Assembly: GCA_013365325.1 (NCBI GenBank)
Contig: JABVXV010000420.1
Span: 1-46,748, forward strand
Direction of reading: 5' to 3'
Length of the DNA stretch: 46,748 bases
Source of the DNA: Dipetalonema caudispina
Lineage: Eukaryota > Nematoda > Chromadorea > Rhabditida > Onchocercidae
Shown here piece by piece: positions 17,539 to 30,500 of the stretch (its first letter is position 1; the number at the start of each line of letters is the position of its first letter). The translations under genes were made by a program, and so were the position numbers. Under the pieces are notes generated by a model that saw nothing but the letters and a program-made list of their open reading frames with translations, did not search any database and had not been told where the DNA came from.

Positions 17539-20500
17539 ATGGCTGAAGACATTGATACGAAAAGTGAAGCGTCTAGTAAATCATCACCAACGGGACAAAG
17601 TGAAACAGCAGACAACCCACATTTTGAGCCAACCTCAGCGTTCTTGGATATTTGCAAACAACTAGATCCTGAAATAGACGAAGATTTCATCGAAAAAGCA
17701 TGGAAACAGTACGATACTGTCGAAAAGCAATACGTCTTAGAGGTTTGGTTGTTCATGTGGATGAATTTCTTTGAATCATAAGGAAATATGTGGACTTAAT
17801 TTAATTCGGTTTTTATCCTTATGAAGTTAAAGCTTGGATATAGTTAACTGCATTTCTTCAGCAGTTGTAGAAGGATTCAGTAAGTGGTTTTGAGAATTCC
17901 TGAACGTTTAAAATTCTTCATAATTTAAAGTAGACATTCTCCTTACAGGGGAAACAGTTAACATGGTATGCTTGCGCTGTTTATCTTTCGATGTGGCAAG
18001 GGAACCCACTTGAGCACGCGGTACCGAAGAAATATTCGTTGGCTGAACTTCTCAGAATTTGTAAAATCAGGTATTGGTTATTCCAAATATTATCTTTGTT
18101 GACGACATTGATCATTCAGTTTTTCGTAGCAAGCACAAAATGATTAGGGCATTTTGTTTGAGTCGCGGACCAAAAATATGTGAATTGATGGGATCTTACT
18201 GAGAATTGTGTGTATCCCACAGTGAAAGGGGTTCTTTGATAGGTTCGGCAGTAAAAATTCATTTATTTCTTTACTATATAACTGTTATAACATAATGGAC
18301 TTGAAAACCGAGATCAAATCAAATTGTTCAATGTTTCATTACATGTAGTGTGCTCGAATTCTTCGACAAAGCGACTAAATGGGTGGAAATGGTTAACGGG
18401 CCGCGACGCCTAAAGGATCATATCAGTCGAGTGCAGTCGTCTCTTGCAGTTGCAGCGGTAGTTTTCAAAAAATTATTACCAATCTTCCGGAAAATATTTG
18501 CACCACCATGCAGTAATGATGATAATGATGATGCGAAAGGTCTCAATTGCAAGAAGCTGTTTTCTTTACTATGGACATTATTTATCGTAATGCGAAGTTA
18601 GTGTTTCAATCTTCGATCTTTCGATTTCCTCTTATTTTTTTGAACTTTATTAAATATGCAGGCATGTTTGGATGGAAAATTGAAAAAAGTGTAGCATTTC
18701 TTGACAGTTTTTTTCCTCTGATGGTGCCCTTCCATAAAATTCACTTTCAATATGTTAACACTAGATAGCAATAGATGTCACCATCCTCAGGAAAATTGTT
18801 GTTAACTGTGTGAACTCAGTTTTTTTAAATAGTCGATCATCGAATGGATAAAGTGATAGTTTGGTCATAGTTGTATTCAAAATGTAATCATATGGCTGCT
18901 TTTTGCAAATACTCGACTGTTGACCATTTAGGCATATCCTGATTGGAGGCAATATAAGTCATAATTAAATAATGATTGAATAAAGCTTAAATTTACTTCG
19001 CGATATTCCCAAAGAAAATAATATTTGTAGAACAGTTCAACAGTGACGACTTGATGAACAGTTTTCATCTTTTGCTTTGTACAGTTGACTTCATCTTTCA
19101 AGATCTCCGACGTTCCGAACTAGTTTGCTTATTGGATGGCGATTTCAGTAAGCTTTTTTCTTGAGAAATTTTGACGACTTTATTATTTTAATAAGTAAAT
19201 TCCTGTTGATGGGTCTTGGTCATAAGTATTTCCTATCTTGCATTATCCTTCTTAATATTTAATGTTCTGCTTTAAAAATGTTTGGTCCATACTTGATTAC
19301 ATCAGGAACGATGTATCGAGCGATTTTGATGAGTAGTTAATAATTATTATTGTTAAATTATCGACTTTGTCTCATTTTTCAGTAAATGCTATTGAAATGC
19401 AACCCGAAGAAGATTCTATACTGGAAACATTGTGTCAGATTTTTGAAGGTGTTGTCTTAGATGCAAAGCACTTTCGAACCCATTGTTGGCTTCCCAGGAT
19501 GCGCAGAATGTCAGAAGAAAAAACAATAGAAACAGGCGAAGATTTGGCCAATTTTGTTGCCAATGAATTTATCAATAAGTAGGGTTTCATTATCGATGAA
19601 CCAAATTAAATTGTTAGATGTAGAATTGTATAGTTTGAAGTGGTACAGTCCATTTCGAAATTCATTACGTACCGAAATATTTTCCAAGACATTTGGAAAG
19701 CTCGTATCGATAAATAGGTGTTTAATCCACAAGCCGACCTTCAAGAAAAGTGAAGTTTCTTCCAGTCGAAATTTAAATCAAAACCAGGAAGTCGTTATGT
19801 TTTGTTTTTTTGGGGATTGAATATAAGGTTTTAAATTGGATGAAGTTCATATTTGCCCTTTTAGTTTTTCTTCATGCTCATGTTCTTTTTATAGGAAAAA
19901 GTTGGATAATATGTATGAGGAACTGATTGTAAAACGAGGTGAAATGGATGAGAGGATGTTTTTGCCAGCAGATATTGCTTTCGTGTTTGATGAAGCATAC
20001 GATGGTATACACAATTTAAGAAAACCAATTTAAAGCACAAGTTTTGCATCACAGTTAATATTGAAGGAGTAAAGAAGGCTTTGAACAGTTTTGTTTTCTT
20101 TAAGAAAACAAGAAATTTTAAATGCTAAACGAAGTTTCTATTATATGACATTATTTAATGGTTCTTTATCACTAACTCTATTGCTCCCTGATGACTGATT
20201 CTGATCTTATCAAGAGACGAAAAAACAAATACTTCCTTGTGACCGAAAAAATCTTTTTGTTTCCCTGAAAACTATCTCTTAATGCCGTTTACCAAACTTC
20301 TGTCAATGATGGATAGCATCTATATTTTGTTTGCATGGTTTGAAAACAGACTCATTGAAAATTGAAGTTGAAATTGAATTTCTGCAGACCATTGACTGAT
20401 TTCACTTCCATATTGCATATAGGTGGAATTTTGTGGTTGCTAAATAAATCTGTCTCACTTTGGATACTTAAATCCAGCAAAACATCGGTATAAAGTATTA

Positions 20501-23500
20501 ATTAATTGACTTAGCGCTGAGTTTTTTTCCATTATCATTTAAATTTCAATCTGCGCTAAAGTGGACCGCTATTTCAGAATGTGCAGTGCAGCGTCTTCGG
20601 CGTTCAGAAGATGGCGACAGCCTTGTTGATGCAGATATGTTGTTGCGCTTAAGTACTCAGAGTTGTTTGGAACGACTGCAGGATCAAAGGCAGCAAAGGA
20701 CACCATTGAGTGGTCGAGGATATGTCATATCCGCTGAACAGGTACTCGGTTTTCTTTTTCTTCCATTTTGCTTAAATATTACGCAGCCTAATTTCACTAG
20801 GTAAAATCGGAATTTCAGACTTTACTTAGACTTCCACTGAGACACTACTTCGATATGACAAAATCTGTAATTTGTGCAAGAAGTTTATATTTTGGGATTT
20901 GTGTCGGGTGGTAAGGATGTTTATCTAAGAACAGGGAGATATTTTCTAATCAACTTTTGCTAATTTAATTCTCGCTTAAACATATATCTGTTTTAACTAC
21001 GATAAAACGCATTACTTAATTGGTTTACATTTCTACATAGTTATAATTGACGACAGTTTCGATTCACTTGACGTTACATCGTTACATAATTTCTTTTTTC
21101 GTATTTACATGTTGCTTTGTACAGTTTTATTGACGATCATTTTATTGCATTGTATTAAAATTAGCTTTTTAGTATTGTCCTGCTACACCGGTTTCCGCTT
21201 CACTTTATAATGCGTCGAAACTGGAATCGTTGTTACAAGACAATTGGAAAAGATTGGACGCTGAAGTAGAGAGCATTTTATGTCACAGTTGCCAGGATCC
21301 ACTTGGAAAAATTATGAATATTGGTAAGTGTATTATAATTTCTTCAAGTTTTGAAGTGGACTGGAACCACCTTACTAGTTAAATTTTCAAAAGAAAGGAA
21401 AAACTACTGTGAAATTTCTGAACTGGTCAAGATCAGATTTTTGCGGAAGAAATTTAAAAGTTTATTTCAGTTTCTCAGTTAAGTGAACGTTTGGAAGAAG
21501 CAGTAGAAAATGAAGGACAGTTAGATGGAGCTGACTACGACACCTCATTTCGCGAAATGTTTGCAGTTCGAAAGAGCAATACGGAGTGCTTATTCTTTCG
21601 TTTCTTGCATAAAATAGCTCTTTCAGAAAAGGATCGTTTGGGAAGTGGAAGTATCGTAAAACTAAGTGTGAGTTTCATATCTTGCTCTGGATAAATTTAA
21701 TGGGACTTGTAGGCTGGATAAAGTTCATTCTTATTGAAAATTCGTGAGAGAACTTTGTTTTTTTATAATAATTTTTTTTAGTTTGAAATTATCGCTTAAG
21801 ATAAGTTTTTTGGTAATGTTGTAACTGTTTCGCTACAGCAAGGTTTGTATTATGTGAAATGTTTTGCTGCTTTTTTATTTTTTTTCTTGTTTTATATGTT
21901 TATGTTTGCTGTCTGTGAAATATAGTTCTAGATTCAACTAATATAAATTCAAATTTTAATTAGGCCGATTGCTTTTTCAAAGTTCAAGTTTACTAGATCT
22001 ACAGTATGGCATTGCAGGTTGTGTTGCTCAGGGAGGATTTCTTGAAGGCGTTATATGTCTGTTCTTTGCAACTAGTTCTTTTTACATATGAAAGTGTACG
22101 AGAATTCCCATGGAGTCTGGAAACTATGCGACTATCTGCTATACATTTTTACAAAGTTATTGAATTAATTATCCGTGCCGATTCTTCTTTGTCGCGTGAA
22201 ATGGTTAAGCATCTCAATAAGGTATATATTTTGCATGATAGTCATACACTAAAATTTTTCTGTTCAGAATGTAAAAGCAGTTTCTCATGCAGTTTGAAGT
22301 TGTTTCCAGAAAATCCAGTGCCACAAGTCACACTTTTATCCTGTGAAGTAAATCTTAGTATTACTTCACCTGGATTCACCTGGATAATCTGAAGATCAGT
22401 TTCCAGTTCCACTTCTTTGAAAAATAGCTCTAGAAAATATGTAGGAGAAGCCGATAAAATACTTATGTGCTTTTGTATCTTAGTCTGTGCATTGAGTATT
22501 TCTTGAGTATTCCTAGAGTTGGATTTCTTTTCTATTAATTAACACTGATTAACCGGAAATTCTTTTGCATTAGTTATTTCAATTCTTGGTTTACAGGTTG
22601 AAGAACGTGTGTTAGAAGAGTTTGCTTGGAGCTTAGATTCACCACTATGGCCTAGTTTGCATCGACGAGCCGATGGCGTGCCATCAAGTCAGGCGGTGTC
22701 GTTGGAAACCGTAGAGGGTTATTCTATGAGGCAGCCATCTCTTTCACAGCGTTATACCTTGTCACCCGTCAAACCACTCGGTAGATTTTGTAGAACTGCA
22801 TTTTTTTGTCTTTTATGTTTTGATTTCATCTGGTAAAATAATGGTTTTGTTTTTTCAAGCAGCAAAACGTCGACTTGAATTTGATGACGATGATTCATCA
22901 TGTGTTGCTGCAAAACGGCGAGCTCCAGATGCTGAAAGTTCAGCACCAACGTCTGCAACATTGTTATTTTTCCGCAAGGCGCGTTTGTTTGTTTTTAAAA
23001 TTTATTGTTTCAAGTTTACAGAATATTCATACAAATCATTATTGAGAATGGCATCAGTTCTTTGCAGTCAAAACATTAGCATCATATATCTTCAAAGCAA
23101 TCCATCTTATATCCTAAAGCTGGTAATATGATTGCTTGTTAGTCAGTGGAAATGGGGAAGAGATAAGAGAGAATAGAGACTTAAAGAATGAAGGAAAAAT
23201 TAGTTTCATCCCTACCACACTGATAAGTAAATAATGGATAATTCAAGAAAAATTAGTTTCATTCGTACCACACTGCTAAGTAAATAATGGATAGTTTTTA
23301 ATTTAATGTCTAAAGTTCTTTTATATTTCTTTGTTTATAACGGTATCGTGTTTAGGTGTATTATTTGGCAGCAGTTCGCTTGCGTGATCTTTGTGAGCGA
23401 GTACGTCTCGATGAAAAAGGCCGTCAGCGAGCTTGGACTTTGTTTGAGCACGTCTTGAGAACAGAAACATCTCTTATGGCTGGAAGGCATTTGGATCAAA

Positions 23501-25172
23501 ACCTAATGTGTTGTTTATATGTGGTAGCAAAAATTGGTCAGCAAAATATTTCTTTCCACGACATTATGTATCATTACCGCCATCAACCGCAAGCTGCTTC
23601 ACGTGTATATCGACGAGTTCTGGTGGAAAGCACTTCGTAATCTTTTAGATAGCAAACCTGGTTTGCCAAATTCTGGCATTTATGAAGTATTTCAATTATC
23701 GTTACATTTTTATGGGATCTAAAATTATCTATGCAGTGAAATAAGGAAAATGTTTTGGGAGAAATTTAGCATTTTTTTAAACTAAATTTGTAGATTTTAA
23801 TAAATTTTTAAATTGCTTGAACGGAAGAAAAATTTAGTTCACCTCCGATTATTTTGGATGATGGTGCTTCCCATGATTCTGTTGGTTCTGCATCAGGCGA
23901 CAAATTCCGTTCTGAATCATCGGTTTCGGGGGCAGTAACGGGCAGCGGTACAGCAACACCAGAACATCAAAACGTGGAGTATATTGATCTCATCAAATAT
24001 TACAATCACATTTTCATTGCTCGTGTGAAATCGTTTGTGCAGAAATTGCAGCCGGGATTTGCGGAGGTTATTAAAATTTTTTCCAGGCAAAGTGCCTTGC
24101 TTAGAATGTATATATATATATATATATATCCCCATATTTTTTCGTCTCTCGGTAATATGCTAAAATTAGTGGTCATCTTCACTATTTTTCAGAATTTCTT
24201 TTTTGTTTTTTGTCACCACTCCTTCGTTATCACTATTTCCTAGTGTGTAAATTATTCAAAAATCTTTTAAGAAGAAAGTTTTCTGTATGCTGCCACTGCT
24301 GGAAATTTAGCCTTGTCAGGCAAAAGAAGTGTAAGCAGTAAAATTCAATGCATGTATCATAATATCAGTTTTGTAGAGTGGTGTTTCTCTGTTATCAATT
24401 CCAGTGGTTCAGTGTAATCGCTTGTCACCTCAGAGGAGCGTATCTGATCGTATTACTGTCACACCAATGCCTTCTTCATTGCCATCTTCACCATCTCGAC
24501 CATATAGATATATCTTTGATAAGACACCAGTCAAAGTAGGTCCGAAAAATTTTCAATTTCAAAGTTAGCATTTTTTTTTCACAAAGTTTAAATAATTAAC
24601 TTCAAGTCAGCGTTTGTGATAAGACTCAAAACTTATGAATATAATGAGAAGAGGAGAGATTATTATGCAAAGTTTTGCGGGTCATGTAAGATCACAGTGT
24701 TAATAAATTTATTAAGCATTTATTGTTAGGTAATCATATTTTAATGAAGCACTGCAATGGACAAGAAAACGAAGAACAGTTACGTCCAACGAGAGTCATT
24801 TTTTGAACTAAGCCGAATGATCTTGACGATTTAAAATCAAATGCATATTTGCTTATTTACTTATCTACTTACGTAGTAAGCAGGTTCTCACTTTATGTTC
24901 ACTATGAATTTTCCTGAATAAATTAATGAATAAGCAAACACATTCCGATTGTTAACGATTTAACTGGGAGTGGTAGTAAGTTACCGACTTTTTAATTAGA
25001 TTAAAAAATAAATTTTGGCAAATATTTTCAAATTGAAAATATGCTTCCTGTTTAGGAACTAAATTCAATCAATTTGATAATGCATAGCGCTGGTCGAACA
25101 ATCCCTCATTTGGCTTCTGGTGGTTTTCACCAAGGTTCATATCGCAATTTAGTCGCACGTACGATATCATAA
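17539..25172 (+). CDS. lin-35: Retinoblastoma-family pocket protein (LIN-35, p107/p130 class)
   Basis: Exons: 17539-17742, 17949-18070, 18349-18596, 19085-19147, 19383-19578, 19895-20004, 20578-20741, 21173-21323, 21471-21667, 22018-22221, 22597-22780, 22863-22978, 23356-23636, 23838-24066, about 24271-24330, 24405-24535, 25056-25172 (about 925 aa). Exons 1-14 sum to exactly 823 codons. Domains: N-terminal cyclin-like fold (about 40-340), pocket A (about 370-575; TPVS, FYKVIELIIR, MVKHLNK, LEEFAWS), a spacer with AAKRRLEFDD, pocket B (about 645-800; FFRKVYYLAAVRL, HLDQNLMCCLY, YYNHIFI, RVKSF), and a C-terminal tail with SP/TP sites and YRYIFDKTPVK. Such proteins bind E2F-DP and LxCxE partners in the nucleus to repress cell-cycle genes, as part of the DREAM complex. 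Oddities: a likely GC-AG intron after exon 12, and an unresolved exon 15 frame. YFxKVIE and the RxL spacer favour p107/p130 over RB1. Confidence 0.93.
22863..22978 (+). other. Pocket spacer exon with KRRL cyclin-docking motif
   Basis: This exon encodes AKRRLEFDDDD and a second AAKRR nearby. KRRL followed by an acidic stretch matches the RxL cyclin A/E docking element at the same place, between pocket A and B, in p107/p130. The two KRR clusters could also form a bipartite nuclear signal. Confidence 0.6.
23194..23300. repeat. 53-bp tandem duplication in a lin-35 intron
   Basis: Two adjacent copies share AAAAATTAGTTTCAT, TACCACACTG and TAAGTAAATAATGGATA in register, with a period of 53 bases and a few substitutions. 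It is intronic, between the pocket spacer and pocket B exons. Confidence 0.88.
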
Positions 25173-27580
25173 AACTTATGATGATATCTTGAGGAAGTCG
25201 GTTAAAAAGGAGAACAGAAAGATAAATCGTTTGCTTATAGAATGTGTTCTTTATTTCACTAGTTTTCAGACTATTCAGAAAATCAGTTTTATGTATGGTA
25301 GAAAAAGTAGGAATGTAAAGATTTCTAATGGTGGGCACAAGAATTATATATCTTCTTATTTCGATATTTTAGCTGTTAGATTGAAGAGAAAGAAGATAGG
25401 ATTAATGAAGAATTCAGTCATCGTTTTTTCATGAATTTCTGCGGAGGAAGGAAGCTAAGATATTTAAAAATAAATGTTGCCTCAAAAATTCCAGGTGGCC
25501 GTAAATGATGTGTTAGAATCTCTTGTTTGTGGAATAGAACTTAATTTTTTGAATTTTGTGATTGCTAGTTTTTATACTTAAAGAGATTATTTACTTTGAT
25601 CAGAATTCTCCCGGAGATCACATGTGATTTTTATGAAGTGAAGCGAAGTTAAATGTGTTTAGATTCTGTTAAATGATTTCATGAATCTGGAGATCTGTGG
25701 AATATTTTTCCCAAAACTTATTTCCATGGTTGGTAAGTGGTTGTGGATTCTAAAAATGGACCTACCTTCTGAAATTTTTTCCATTCCAACTTCTGATCTG
25801 CAAACTTTTAACTAAGTTATTACTTTGTTTCCAGTGTATACGTTTCCAATTTTTGGTTCTATTTGTTTTTTGATATGTATATTTATTCGTGTGATGAATT
25901 TTCATCTGATTTTAATCACATTTTTTCTATTTATATTATGTCGAGTAAATTTTGAAGAATTTCGAGAGTTCCCGCATCAAAAACATTTCAAATCTAATTA
26001 AGTATTTAATTAATGTTTCAAATTTCAAATCTTTTATCATATATGCAAAGGAAAAGATCGAATTCAAATTAAAGTAGAAGACCAAAGAGTGTCGTAATCA
26101 GTGAGATTAATGTCTATATTTCCATGAATGTATTAATGCCTTTGGAATGGATTATGCTACGTGACTAATGCTAAGTTTGGATAATATGAATAGATGAATG
26201 GAATGGATATGTATACGTGACTAATGATAGTTTTAAGTATGTCAATTGATAGTAGTAATATTACCAAAGCTGTCTAATATTGTTACTTTTATTGCTCCAT
26301 TTTTTTTTTTTTTTTTTTTTTTTTTGGTAATTTAGGTTAATTTTTTTTTTTTTTTTTAGCTAAACTCTTTTTAGTTAGCTTTTTTTTTTTTCCTACAAAT
26401 TTGAAATGTTAATTTCATTTCAATTAAATTATAATTAGTTAAAAAGGAAGAGAATAAAGCAATAATAGATTGAGAAATTCAATGAAAAGAATCTGTCTAC
26501 TAAAAGGGTAATTTTTTTTTTCATTAGTCTAAAAGTGATTAATTAATGGAGTGCTTAAGTGATATTTTCATAAGCGTAAATAAGATTTTAAATTGAGGGG
26601 AAATTGAAAAATTTTGGATTGCTAATTTAAGACTTCAAAATTGCAACAAATTTTTAAACATTTAAGCAAATCATTTTCGTGATAAAATGATTGTGTAGTT
26701 AAAAGATTTATGAAACACTGAAAAAGTATTAAATTCTCTTTTCTGGGAAATTTCCAAAATCCTTAAAAAAGCGCAGATTGAACAAAATATATCTCATCAG
26801 TCTATATTGTAGAAAAGGGTGCCAGTTTTAGGTTGATTAGAAAATCCTAATCTTTTGGATTGTTCAAAAATTTTGATTTTTTCCCACCAAATTCTAACTT
26901 ATGTACAAGTGCGTATAGTTTGCATTCTTCATACAAATTCTGAAATATTTTATTAAAGTCTTAAGAATTTGTCAATACGTTTTAATCTTAAATATTACGA
27001 CGAAGTAGTATTGAAAAATAGTAAATTCTTCAACTATTTCATCAAAGTTTTGACAGATTATCGAACTAATATGGAAGTTCAGATATTTTGTTAAATAGTA
27101 TCAGTCATCATCGATGTTACATGTATTAAAGGGAATGGTTTAATAACCTTGCTTACATTGATTTAATCAACGATAGATGAATCGTTTTATTTTTTGTTTT
27201 GTTACCTTTCTTTCTTTTGAATCTTTATATTAATGTATGATAGCAATAAAATAGTAACAAATCCAAATATTTGGAATATTTCAAAATTTCTCCTGAATTT
27301 TGTAGAAGTTCGAAATACTATTTTGATAAAAAACCAATATTTAAAATTTAAGTACATGCTTGGAAGTTTTAGAAATTAGTGTTAATTTGTAAGTTTGAGA
27401 TTTCATTAAGAAGAATTTTTTGAATTATGCCATTTAAAATTTCATCAAACTCCTGGAATTATTTTTTGTTTGCTAAATGTTCTGAAAAGCGTGGTATATG
27501 TTTTTGTGACATTTTTTTATTTGTCATTTCTGTGCAATAGAAAAAAATTCTGCTTTATTTTTTTTTTTTTTTTTGGAGCG
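25173..27580. other. Intergenic region between lin-35 and CPEB
   Basis: No gene was recognised. AATAAA at 25469-25474 is a plausible poly(A) signal for lin-35, about 300 bases past its stop. Poly(T) runs lie at about 26300-26325, 26341-26357 and 26381-26391. A pair of similar segments near 26145 and 26197 share TACGTGACTAATG (WTACGTGACTAATG-type repeat). The right part should hold the CPEB promoter and 5' UTR. Confidence 0.5.
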
Positions 27581-30500
27581 ATGGACAAATTGCAAGTAGA
27601 GGATCAGAATAGAGTAAAAGTTCCGGAAGGAAAAGCGACGACAAGCAAAACACCTGTTGCTGCGAAGATTCTTACATCAAAAAATGGTAGATTGGGGATT
27701 TTCGAGGGCTAAGATGCCTGCTTCGGAAGTTCCCATTTTTTTTTTTTTTTTTTTTTTATGCTATCTTTCTAAGAGTATATGATAATTGCAAAGAAAAGTT
27801 GGGAAAGATGATTTTTAGGCAAATAACTTTTTTGCATGATCTCGATAATATTTTCTTCAATAGTTTAATTTCAATGTATTTAAGAATTATGATGTATCCA
27901 TAAAATAGTGTGTTTTTTGCAGATGGAAATGAAGTGAATTCTCGCAATCTTACCGACCAAAATCATAATAATATTCCGGGCACAAATTACAACTCTCGTA
28001 ATAATGGTAAATCGAGTGGTACAGGTGTCCATAAGATAGATACTGGTGCTACTACTACTGACACCATTGCAAAAACCATCACTAGTAATGATGCAACCAA
28101 AAAAATTGGGGATTTAGAAGATTATCAAGCAAAAAACGATAGTAACAGCAAAGGATCAACAATGGTTAGTATGTGATATGATGGAACTTCATTATCTTTA
28201 AAAATGAGACTTAATCCTTGGCAATTAGTATGAATCTTATTTCCGGCTGATGGTTTTGTTTTTTCTTTGGATAAGTACAATCTTGCCACTCGCGTGTATC
28301 CCCAAACGTATCATCAAATCTTGAATGTTTCGTTTTACAAGTATCAGCGGGAAGAATAGTTCCTTTGGAGGAAGAGAGGACGATGAGCATGATATTTTAG
28401 AAAGATTGTTTCATTTTATAGCCACTGGATTCGATGATCATCGATACTCAGCCTGTACAGAAATCATGGCAAGCAGTGATGACCGGAGCCAAAGAGTATC
28501 AGCAATACCATCATCAAATTGTGGCACACATGCTACAGAATGGATATTCACCCACTTATGTGCAGGTTAAAATTTCACCATTATCGTCCAACGCTGTCAA
28601 CAAATGATGACCAATCTATGATTTGGTAGATAGTGTTAAAGCTTAATTTTATAATCCAACGGCATAGTAGATTCCGGATGTAATAGTTACGGCGACTTAT
28701 TTTCCATGTTACTACTCAGAACAGAGTACTAGTAGTGAACGAACAGCTGTAAATATTATTTTTAAAATTGCTTCCAATGCATGCAAGCTTATATGTTGTG
28801 GGTGAAAGTAATGGTTTCTTGATAGACGTGCAACTCTGGATACGAACACATCTTGCTGCTTTTGCATCCACAAGTTTCAGTCCTTGATAAGAGGACAAAA
28901 TAAGGACGCATAAAAGATCGGAAGCTTTTTATTAAGATTTGTCTAACAAATCTGAATGTTCATTTGTATTTGATAGCAGATTGATAGGATAAATCCATAA
29001 TGACAAATTACTGTATTTAAGATGATGACAGCATCCGTGGTACGGTCACAGGTAACTCAAGCAACTGTTGACTTCGAAATGCGACGTGGGAAGCCTTGCT
29101 ACTGGAAAGGCGAGTTACCACCTCGTAACTATCGTAATCCAGTGTTCTCTAGTAAAGTTTTCATTGGTGGTGTACCGTGGGATATTACAGAACCTGCACT
29201 TCTTGATGTAAGCATTCTTGGTGTTTAGTACAATTGGTATCCTAATTTGAACCATCAAACTTATCTACATTTATCTTGTCAAAAAAAAAATCACATGCTG
29301 TTGTCGTGACATAGCATGCAACGTGAATAAAGTCTTCGTCTTGGAAGCTCCAAGTGAAACAGAAGGGTACTATCATACTGCCACATGATGACCTAATAAA
29401 GCGATTGAAAGTTTAAGCAGTGACAATATCGTAAGAAGTTTTGGTCGGAAGCATAACATATCCACTGAAGTTCTCAAATTTCTTCAAAAATTTTCCAGTC
29501 ATTTTCGAAGTACGGTTCATGCCGAGTAGAATGGCCTAGCAAAGAGTCGCGTCATGCACGCATAAATCCACGACGAGCCAAAATTACCGGTTACGTGTAC
29601 ATGATTTTCGAAAATGATTTGGCGGTAAAGAAACTGTTGCAAGATTGCTCTCAGGAGTTTGGAACAGCTGGTGAATGGTATTTTAAATTGACAGCACGAC
29701 GAGCCAATGGATTAGAAATCAGACAGGTATCCTGTTTTTAGCGAACAGGTCTGCTTGGATCAGTTTCTCAACTATTCCTAATTTTCAAATATTGAACGAC
29801 ATTTACACCAGGTGCAAATTATTCCATGGGTGATAACAGATGCCTCGTATATTCTCAATCCGAATATTCCTCTGGAATCCAAGAAGACGGTATTTGTTGG
29901 AGCTTTGCATGGTATGATTACGGCTCAGGTGAATTTTTAACAAAATCAGTTATGTAGGAGGTAAAGTTTCTTATACTATTTAACTCTTGTTGGGAAAGAA
30001 TTCGGTTCATTTGCTTCTCATATTGAATTCTTTTTCATTCCCGTTTTTTCTATTTCTGTTAAGGTCTTATTTTCCATCATGAAAGATGTTTACGGTGATG
30101 TGCTTTTCGTTGGAATCGACACAGATCGTCAAAAATATCCCATAGGTAGGTTATTCAACATTTTAGAAACATGTGTGATAATGCGTCAATCTGAAATTCT
30201 TGTACCGATAGCGTTGCGTTCGCATGTATGGCTGCAAAACCATGTGTATCCTTACAAACTCGTTTTGAAGAAATGAATTGAATCTGTAGGAAATTATTCA
30301 GGAAGAAGGTAAGAATGAGCATTTCGATAAGTTAGAAATTTACTTAACATAAGAATGAAGAGGTACAATAAATATGAAATCAAGCTGCATGCTTACTCGT
30401 ATTGACATCTAGGCAGTGCACGAGTCGTGTTTTCAACACAGTCAGCTTACTTCCGTGCGATCGAATCCGGTTATCTTGAAATCCACACTTCGAAATTCAC

